NCBI GenBank assembly: GCA_021847945.1
Contig: JAJZNG010000126.1
Span: forward strand, 10,651-50,565
DNA: 39,915 nt
Direction: 5' to 3'
Origin: Actinomycetes bacterium
Lineage (GTDB): Bacteria > Actinomycetota > Acidimicrobiia > Acidimicrobiales > Palsa-688
The position numbers and the translations under genes are program-made. Of this stretch, positions 28,039 through 34,828 are shown piece after piece (the stretch's first letter is position 1; the number at the start of each line of letters is the position of its first letter). Under the pieces are notes generated by a model. That model saw only the letters and a list, made by a program, of their open reading frames with translations, was not told the DNA's origin and did not search any database.

Positions 28039-29036
28039 CGGGAGCTCACGCTCTCGTCGAGCGGCCATCCAGCTACTACCGACACCGTACCGTCGGAGCC
28101 GACCAGGCGGGACGGCAGGAGGCGCTGCTCGAGCCAGGGAACCGCCCGAGCGCCCATCACTATGGCGGCGGTCGACGCGGTGTTTGCGTCTACGCACGAC
28201 GCTGCCGCTACGCTCACGGTGCGCCAGTATTCGGCCGCGGGCAGGGAAGTCCGGGGGTCGATCAGGTGGTGCATTGTGGTCGGTCCCCGCTGCCAGCGCC
28301 TGACCGTGGTGGACGACGTGGCGAGACCGCCGCTGCTTATAGCCACGACAGGTCCTGCACCGTCGAGAGGCTCCGCGTGGTCGTCTGCGATGCGGACCGG
28401 CCAGCCGCCTCGGGGGGCCGGTCCGCCAACGGCTATGTCCCCGCCCAGGCTCACCAGGACACCCGTCCCTAGCTGCGAAGCGATTTCACCTGCTGCCCGG
28501 TCGGCGCAGAAGGCTTTGGCGGTGGCTCCAAGGTCTATGAGGACACCCGGCGGGATCTGCACCGTCCGGCCGGAGGGATCCAATCTCACGGCTTTCCAGC
28601 CCGGTACGGGTCGCGCCCGGAAGGTGAACGAAGAGTCGCTTGCGGCTATCAGGGGGAAGTCCCGGTCATAGCCGATGACTTCCATGGCCCCGCCGACGGT
28701 CGGGTCCACCAATCCACCTGTGAGGTCCGCCGCCCTTAGAGCCACTCCGAGAGCCTCGAAGAGCACTTCGCTGACTTGGCGAGGGCCCCGGTCACGGCTG
28801 TCTCTAAGTCTCATGATCTCGCTGTCGGGCCGGAAGCGACTGCACGTCGAGTCGATGTCCGCAATCCACTTCTCTAACAGCCCGAGCGCTCGCCCTCCTA
28901 CCCCGGCCTCAGTCACGAACAGGACGGCCGTGGTGCCAAGCGCAGGGAAGGTAGCCACGTGGTGGATGCCCGCCGCCGGCGGCATGTTCGATCGCTTTGG
29001 CTCCCCGCCTAGCGTTGGATCCGCGAGGTCGGTCAT
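28035..29036 (-). CDS. apbE: FAD:protein FMN transferase (ApbE family)
   Basis: IADIDSTCSRFRPDSEIMRLRD; GGLVDPTVGGAMEVIGYD; PPGVLIDLGATAKAFCADRAAG; ATG 29036 preferred over the ORF-track start. Confidence 0.88.
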   Translation of the reverse strand: MTDLADPTLGGEPKRSNMPPAAGIHHVATFPALGTTAVLFVTEAGVGGRALGLLEKWIADIDSTCSRFRPDSEIMRLRDSRDRGPRQVSEVLFEALGVALRAADLTGGLVDPTVGGAMEVIGYDRDFPLIAASDSSFTFRARPVPGWKAVRLDPSGRTVQIPPGVLIDLGATAKAFCADRAAGEIASQLGTGVLVSLGGDIAVGGPAPRGGWPVRIADDHAEPLDGAGPVVAISSGGLATSSTTVRRWQRGPTTMHHLIDPRTSLPAAEYWRTVSVAAASCVDANTASTAAIVMGARAVPWLEQRLLPSRLVGSDGTVSVVAGWPLDESVSSR

Positions 29037-29656
29037 GATCCCCCTGACGACACTATCGGCGGGCTCACGGCCGGCTGCGGCGCCGCCACCTGCGGGGCGG
29101 GAGACTGCTGGGCCTGGGCGCCCTGGCCAGCCGCGCACGCTGCCAGAACAAGGTTGCTCACACCCCCAGTTGCGGTTCGACCCGCCCAGGTCGCACCCAC
29201 CCCGGTCGCACCCGCCCCGGTCGCACCCGCCCCGGTCGGCGCAACGCCCCTCACGAAAGCTGAGTCGAACCCTTGGCCGTCCCCGCCGGCGAAGTCGTCG
29301 TGACGGGAGCCCGAACCCCCGTCGTCGCGCCTGTATCCTCCGAAGTAGGAGGACGACCCGCCTGCCCCTGAACCTGGGATCAGACCTGCCGGGACCGAAG
29401 ATGAACCGGAAGGCGACGCCGGAGCACACGACGCGCCACCCGTCGAAGAACCGCCGGAGGCAGCTTCACTTGAGCTAGGCGAAACCACCGAGCCGCTGGC
29501 CGCTGCGGACGCCGACGTGGACGTGGACCTGCCCGGCAGCGACACAGCCACACCGACCGAAAGCAGACCGGTTCCAGCCACTGCGCCGGCGGTGAGCCAG
29601 CTGGTGCCGGAACGAAGGAGCCGGAGCGCTCGGTCTCTCTGCGAGGTCGGGTTCAC
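29033..29656 (-). CDS. Ser/Gly/Ala-rich low-complexity protein with N-terminal TM/signal anchor
   Basis: VNPTSQRDRALRLLRSGTSWLTAGAVAGTGLLSVGVAVSLPGR then low-complexity STSASAAASGS...; stop overlaps ApbE ATG; GTG 29656 or TTG 29665 start. Confidence 0.6.
   Translation of the reverse strand: MNPTSQRDRALRLLRSGTSWLTAGAVAGTGLLSVGVAVSLPGRSTSTSASAAASGSVVSPSSSEAASGGSSTGGASCAPASPSGSSSVPAGLIPGSGAGGSSSYFGGYRRDDGGSGSRHDDFAGGDGQGFDSAFVRGVAPTGAGATGAGATGVGATWAGRTATGGVSNLVLAACAAGQGAQAQQSPAPQVAAPQPAVSPPIVSSGGS
29181..29240. repeat. 15-bp tandem repeat, about 4 units (cccgccccggtcgca), encoding GATGA/GATGV/GATWA on the minus strand
   Basis: Units 29181-29195, 29196-29210, 29211-29225, 29226-29240 with few mismatches. 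Confidence 0.92.
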
Positions 29657-29674
29657 GGCACCCAATTCTCGACG

Positions 29675-29696
29675 CTTATCCTGATCATCGGATAAG
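29675..29696. promoter_or_regulatory. Inverted repeat upstream of the Ser-rich/ApbE operon
   Basis: cttatcc-tgatcatc-ggataag (7-bp arms). Confidence 0.45.
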
Positions 29697-29703
29697 ACAC
29701 GCC

Positions 29704-29722
29704 TTAAATTAGCCTCACGGTT
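29704..29722. promoter_or_regulatory. Partial match to DtxR/IdeR-type iron box
   Basis: ttaaattagcctcacggtt versus TTAGGTTAGCCTAACCTAA: 12 of 19 positions by eye, with TTA--TTAGCCT intact. Confidence 0.3.
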
Positions 29723-29790
29723 GTCGTCTCGGCCCGACCGGCTCTATCGGATCCTGGCGAGATAGCCGCGAGCACCCCCCGGGCACGAGG

Positions 29791-30471
29791 TCAGCGGTGC
29801 CCCTTCAACGGGAAGTTGCCGTAATAGTTGGTCAGGAAATGCGACGCCGGGCCGATCATCGCAACTCCGAGGAGCAGCCCGAGCGCCAGGGACGCTACGA
29901 GAGCCCACTGCCTAGCCGACGCGTGCGCCACCTGGGAACGTGTCCGGTAAACCCAGTCGAGAGGCGCCAGTCGAGCCGTCTCGGCGATGTGCCCTAGGAC
30001 GTGAACTGCCATCGCTATGAACCACAGCACGAAGCTCGCCTTGTGGATGAAAAGCATCTGTCCGCCGAAGGTCTTCGGCGACAGGACCAGCGCCACCCCC
30101 GAGCCGAGCATGATCAAAGTGAGAATGACGATGAAAGGCCCGAGAAGTCGCAGGAGCGGAGGGGGTGGACCTTTTCGCACGTAGGCGGGGGACCCGCTGT
30201 AGTAGCGGGCGAAGCGCCAAGACGTGGACCCGATCTTGAGAAGGACGGGAGGTATCAAGAGCATCCCGACGAACACGTGGATGCTCACGTGTGAGCTGAT
30301 CTGCAGGATCGTCGCTCCCTCGACCGCCAGAAGGATCAGAAGCGCTAGAGCGGTAGACCCGGTAAGGCGCGAGTTAGACTCGACTCCAGCGTCGGCTCTG
30401 GATCGGGGATGGGCGAGGTAGCGCCGCCGCCCAGGCGGCGGCCCGTAGCGTTGGGCGTCTCTGGATACCAC
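29791..30471 (-). CDS. DUF4405/cytochrome b561-like membrane protein
   Basis: 4 or more TM helices with histidines SSHVSIHVFVG, LFIHKASFVLWFIAMAVHVLGH. Confidence 0.7.
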   Translation of the reverse strand: MVSRDAQRYGPPPGRRRYLAHPRSRADAGVESNSRLTGSTALALLILLAVEGATILQISSHVSIHVFVGMLLIPPVLLKIGSTSWRFARYYSGSPAYVRKGPPPPLLRLLGPFIVILTLIMLGSGVALVLSPKTFGGQMLFIHKASFVLWFIAMAVHVLGHIAETARLAPLDWVYRTRSQVAHASARQWALVASLALGLLLGVAMIGPASHFLTNYYGNFPLKGHR

Positions 30472-30598
30472 GCTGTAAGGGTACGCGGCGCTGCGGTCGA
30501 GACGAGTTCAGGGAAGGACTTTTTTCCCTGTTCAACGGGGCCTACCCTCCGCCGGGGGGCGCGCTAGACAGCGAAAGCGTCCGCGCTGGGCCCCGGGA

Positions 30599-32299
30599 GT
30601 GAGCAGAATGGCTGTCGAACGAACCGTTCCGGTTCGAAGACTCGCACTGATGACTCCCCCTTCCGACCGCGGCCAGCGACATGGATCCTCGCGCTCCGAC
30701 CCGCGGTCCACCTCCGGCCCGCGGTCCGCCTCCGACCCACCGAAGCCGCGCAGAAGCCGCTTCGACGCCCTGCGGTCAACCGGCGGGTCCGCCCTCGGAG
30801 CGACCAGGCGGCGCCTCGAGACGACCCTGGGAGGGGCAGATCGGACCTTAGTCATAGTCACCTTGGCGGCCGTCCTGGCTCTAAGCAGCGCTGACACCTC
30901 GACGGTTGGCGCCGCAGCAAGCGAACTGCGCCAAGGCCTCCACATAGACAACACCGACATCGGCCTTTTGGTGTCGGTGTCCGCTGCGATAGGCGCTGTC
31001 GCAAGCGTTCCGTTCGGGATTCTCGTCGACCGGGTGAGACGGACGACTCTCCTCTCGGTGACCATCGCGACGTGGGGGGTCGCCATGATTGCCAGCGCGG
31101 CGGTCAGCTCTTTCGGCGACCTGCTTCTGGTCCGTATCTTCCTCGGCTTCGTCACCGCTGTCGCCGGGCCGGCGGTCGCTTCGCTCGTCGGCGACTACTT
31201 CCCCGGCCAGGAGCGGGGAACGATCTACGGCTACATCCTCACCGGCGAGCTCGTCGGCGGCGGAGTGGGCTTCTTCATCACCGGCGACGTGGCGGCGATC
31301 TCCTGGCGTGCTGCTTTCGTGCTGCTCGCCGTGCCGGCCTTCGCGATCTCATGGCAGCTGCGCAAGCTGACCGAGCCGCCCAGAGCAGCGCGAAGCGCCG
31401 ACCCGAGCACCGCCGATCCCCGCAACCGGGCGCGTGGTAGTGGCTCGCCGTACGGTGATCCGCTCACCGCCACAGCCGACCCGCTGGCAGGGGATCTCCC
31501 GCCCCAACCAGCCCGCAGCGAGGCCATCAGCGACGTACAGCAAATGGCCCGCGACGCCGGCGTCATGCCCGACACTGAGCTGATCCTTCGAGGCGACCCG
31601 CGGCGGATGGGGATATTCAGCGCAGCCCGCTACGTCCTAAGGGTGAGAACGAACGTGGTTCTCATAGTTTCGAGCGCCTGTGCTTACTTCTTCCTTACAG
31701 GCGTGCAGACATTCGGTTTGGAGTTCGTCGGACAACAGTATGGGGTCGGCACGTTCGTAGCGACGCTGATGATGCTCGCCATTGGCGCCGGAGCCGTCCT
31801 AGGAGTTCTCGCCGGGGGTCGGGCCGGGGACGCGATGGTCAAGCGGGGCCGTATCGACGGGCGGATGCTCGTAGCGGGCGTCGCTGCGATAGCCACCGTG
31901 CTGCTGTTCATACCGCCGCTTCTGACGACGAGCGCTGTCACAGCGCTTCCCTACATCGCTGCAGCGGCGTTCTTCCTAACCGCCCAGAACCCGACTCTCG
32001 ACGCCGCCCGCCTCGACATCATGCCCCCGCTTCTGTGGGGCCGGGCGGAGGGTATACGCACATTGCTCCGCTCCGCCGCGCAAGCGGTCGCCCCGCTCGT
32101 GTTCGGCGGTCTCGCGGACCTGCTCGCCAGCACCCACCACGGGTTCCGTTACACGTTCCTAGTTATGCTCCTCCCTCTTGGAGCCAGCGGCGTGATCCTC
32201 CTGCGAGGGTTGCGCTTCTACCCTGCCGACGTCGCAACCGCGGCCGCATCGGCCTCCCACGAGCGCGGCGATGGCGAAGCGGGTCACGGTCCGCGCTAG
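30599..32299 (+). CDS. MFS transporter
   Basis: SADTSTVGAAASELRQGLHIDNTDIGLLVSVSAAIGAVASVPFGILVDRVRRTTLLSVTIATWG; N-terminal disordered extension. Confidence 0.88.
   Translation: MSRMAVERTVPVRRLALMTPPSDRGQRHGSSRSDPRSTSGPRSASDPPKPRRSRFDALRSTGGSALGATRRRLETTLGGADRTLVIVTLAAVLALSSADTSTVGAAASELRQGLHIDNTDIGLLVSVSAAIGAVASVPFGILVDRVRRTTLLSVTIATWGVAMIASAAVSSFGDLLLVRIFLGFVTAVAGPAVASLVGDYFPGQERGTIYGYILTGELVGGGVGFFITGDVAAISWRAAFVLLAVPAFAISWQLRKLTEPPRAARSADPSTADPRNRARGSGSPYGDPLTATADPLAGDLPPQPARSEAISDVQQMARDAGVMPDTELILRGDPRRMGIFSAARYVLRVRTNVVLIVSSACAYFFLTGVQTFGLEFVGQQYGVGTFVATLMMLAIGAGAVLGVLAGGRAGDAMVKRGRIDGRMLVAGVAAIATVLLFIPPLLTTSAVTALPYIAAAAFFLTAQNPTLDAARLDIMPPLLWGRAEGIRTLLRSAAQAVAPLVFGGLADLLASTHHGFRYTFLVMLLPLGASGVILLRGLRFYPADVATAAASASHERGDGEAGHGPR
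30697..30732. repeat. 18-bp period imperfect tandem repeat in N-terminal extension of MFS gene
   Basis: cgacccgcggtccacctc / cggcccgcggtccgcctc. Confidence 0.85.
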
Positions 32300-34286
32300 A
32301 AAGGTCGCCGTGACACGACCGGAGGTTCTTTGGGTTCCTTCGCTCGAACGCCAACAGCGTTCGGCCATGCGAGCCTTCGTCGACTCGGCCGGCTTTTCGT
32401 CCTACGACGACACGTGGAGATGGTCAGTAGACCCGCTCGGAGCTGCCGGCTTCTGGGAGGCGGTCGCCGAGCGGCTCGGCGTCGCCTGGCGTGCTGCTCC
32501 CTCCGCTGCGATCGTCGAAGACCTAACTGCGGCGAGCGGCGTCCGGTGGTTCCCCGACGCCACTCTCAACTACGCCGAGCTGTGCCTGTCGGGACCCGAC
32601 CACGAAACCGCGCGCAAAGGTGCCTCCGCAGATGCGCCAGCCGTGATCGGCCTGTCGCAGACACGTGGGCCTTGTCGCCTCTCCTGGAGGGACCTGCGGT
32701 CGATGGTAGCCCGGGCGCGTACCGGGCTGTTGGCCGCCGGGGTCGGTCGAGGTGATCGCGTCGGCGCCTATCTCCCGAACGTTCCCGAGACGTTAGCCCT
32801 GATGCTGGCAACCGCCAGTCTCGGTGCCGTATGGGCGTGTTGCGCTCCGGAGATGGGCGTGGACGGCTGTGTGGAGCGCCTCGCTCAGTTCGCGCCGAAG
32901 GTCCTGGTGGCGGTCGACGGATACCGTTACGGGGCCAAGACGGTCGACCGGCGCGCTGAGGCTGCGGCTATCGCCGGGGTTCTCGACTCGGCCTCGACGC
33001 GGGTCTGGTTCTCCTACCTGCACTCCACGGCCGAGATCCCGCCAAGCTGGGTCGCCTGGGATGTCTTCACCGGGGAGGGAGGGGAACTCGACTTCGAAGC
33101 GGTCCCTTTCGACCATCCCCTGTACGTGCTGTTCTCGTCGGGCACCACCGGCCGGCCGAAAGGGATCGTGCACGGCCATGGTGGGATCGCCGTCGAGCAC
33201 GCCAAAGCTCTGAGACTTCACTTCGACCTCGCAGGATCCGACCGCTTTTTCTGGTATACGACGACCGGTTGGATGATGTGGAATTTCCTCGTCTCGGGCC
33301 TGCTGGCCGGGTCGACGGTGGTGCTCTACGACGGCGACCCTTCGGGCCCCCAGGGCGACAACCTCTGGCGGATCGTCGCCGACGAGGAGGTCACCTGCGC
33401 GGGCGTCGGCTCCGGCTACCTGGCCGCAGGAGCGAAAGCGGCCCTTACCCCCGCGCGTCGGTGGGATCTGTCGCGCATGGTCACCTTGGGAGCTACCGGC
33501 TCGCCGCTTCCAGCTGACGCCGCCCGGTGGGTGTACCGTGACGTGCAACCTGACGTCATGTTGGCGCCTTTCAGCGGAGGGACGGACGTGTGCACGGGTT
33601 TCGTCGGGCCCAGCCCACTGCATCCTGTGGTGGCCGGGGAGATCTCATGTCGCTGCCTCGGAGCGAAAGTGGAAGTCTTCGACGAGAGAGGAGACGCTCT
33701 TGTCGGGGAGGAAGGGGAGCTGGTGCTAAGCGCTCCTCTCCCGTCGATGCCGGTAGGACTCCTGGGCGACGATGACGGCTCACGGCTCCGCTCGACGTAC
33801 TTCGAACGCTACCCGGGTGTCTGGCACCACGGCGACCGGGCGGTTCTGTCCGACCGGGGAACCGTGATCATAACGGGACGTTCCGACGGCACTCTCAACC
33901 GGGGTGGCGTCCGGATGGGGACAGCAGAGTTGTACTTCGTGGTCGAGTCGCTCCCGGAGGTGACCGACAGTCTCGCCGTTCACCTTGAAGACCCCGACGG
34001 TGGACCTGGGCAGCTCGTCCTGCTCGTCGCTAGCGAGGCGTTGAGCGACCGTTCCGTGCTCGACAAGCGCATCCGGGACGAACTGCGAAGCCGTCTCTCG
34101 CCACGCCACGTGCCCGACCGGGTGGAGTTCGTCCCTTCGATTCCCAGGACCCTGTCAGGTAAGAAGCTCGAAGTGCCGGTGAAGCGGATCCTCCTCGGAG
34201 CCGACCCTGACGTGGCGCTCTCCTCGTCCACCCTGGCGGACCCGGCGAGCATTGAAGCTGTAGTCGAGCTCGCTCGGCGCGGCTAG
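32271..34286 (+). CDS. Acetoacetate-CoA ligase (acetoacetyl-CoA synthetase)
   Basis: FSSGTTGRPKGIVHGHGG; WYTTTGWMMWNFLVSGLLAGSTVVLYDG; GRSDGTLNRGGVRMGTAELY; overlaps upstream MFS end. Confidence 0.9.
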   Translation: MAKRVTVRARKVAVTRPEVLWVPSLERQQRSAMRAFVDSAGFSSYDDTWRWSVDPLGAAGFWEAVAERLGVAWRAAPSAAIVEDLTAASGVRWFPDATLNYAELCLSGPDHETARKGASADAPAVIGLSQTRGPCRLSWRDLRSMVARARTGLLAAGVGRGDRVGAYLPNVPETLALMLATASLGAVWACCAPEMGVDGCVERLAQFAPKVLVAVDGYRYGAKTVDRRAEAAAIAGVLDSASTRVWFSYLHSTAEIPPSWVAWDVFTGEGGELDFEAVPFDHPLYVLFSSGTTGRPKGIVHGHGGIAVEHAKALRLHFDLAGSDRFFWYTTTGWMMWNFLVSGLLAGSTVVLYDGDPSGPQGDNLWRIVADEEVTCAGVGSGYLAAGAKAALTPARRWDLSRMVTLGATGSPLPADAARWVYRDVQPDVMLAPFSGGTDVCTGFVGPSPLHPVVAGEISCRCLGAKVEVFDERGDALVGEEGELVLSAPLPSMPVGLLGDDDGSRLRSTYFERYPGVWHHGDRAVLSDRGTVIITGRSDGTLNRGGVRMGTAELYFVVESLPEVTDSLAVHLEDPDGGPGQLVLLVASEALSDRSVLDKRIRDELRSRLSPRHVPDRVEFVPSIPRTLSGKKLEVPVKRILLGADPDVALSSSTLADPASIEAVVELARRG

Positions 34287-34320
34287 GACTGGCTGCAAGC
34301 GGCTAGGACTGGCTGCAAGC
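34281..34320. repeat. Perfect 20-bp tandem duplication spanning both stop codons of convergent genes
   Basis: ggctaggactggctgcaagc x2 (34281-34300, 34301-34320). Confidence 0.97.
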
Positions 34321-34752
34321 GGCGCAGCGGCCCGGGATGGCGAAATGGGTCGCGTCCACCGAGAAGCCGTGCGTGCGCAGCGCTGTGTCGGACAGCTCCT
34401 CGAAGATGTCAAGCGGCAGGTGGAACGTCGCGCCGCAAGACTCGCAGTACAGGTGCGGGTGAGCCGCCGAGGCGAGCCGGTAGGTCGCCGGCCCGTGCCC
34501 GAGGTGGGTGTGCACTACGACACCGAGCTGCTGGAGCTCCTCGAGGTTTCGGTATACCGTCGACATGTTCACCGCGGGCTCTACACGGGCGACCTCAGCC
34601 CCGATCTCTTCGGCGTTCATGTGCTCGGACGCAGCGAAGAGCACCTCCAAAAGGACTCTTCTCGACCGGGTTACCCGCCCGCCGTGGCTTCGCAGCAGGT
34701 TGAGAACCTCAGCGGCGGACGCCGGGGAGGACGTCGGAGCGCTGTCGGGCAT
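34303..34752 (-). CDS. Fur-family transcriptional regulator
   Basis: GGRVTRSRRVLLEVLFAASEHMNAEEIGAEV...MSTVYRNLEELQQLGVVVHTHLGHGPATYRLASAAHPHLYCESCGATFHL...CAAC. Confidence 0.9.
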   Translation of the reverse strand: MPDSAPTSSPASAAEVLNLLRSHGGRVTRSRRVLLEVLFAASEHMNAEEIGAEVARVEPAVNMSTVYRNLEELQQLGVVVHTHLGHGPATYRLASAAHPHLYCESCGATFHLPLDIFEELSDTALRTHGFSVDATHFAIPGRCAACSQS

Positions 34753-34828
34753 CGCCGGCAAGCTAGCACCGCGTCCCAGTTCGCAACAGCAGCGCGTCTG
34801 GCATGCACAATCCTGGCATGATCTGTGA

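Noticed and set aside
29037-29429. N-terminal extension of the ApbE ORF with RGGCD repeats
   Set aside because: Out-of-frame reading of the Ser/Gly-rich gene's tandem repeat; ApbE homology starts after ATG 29036.
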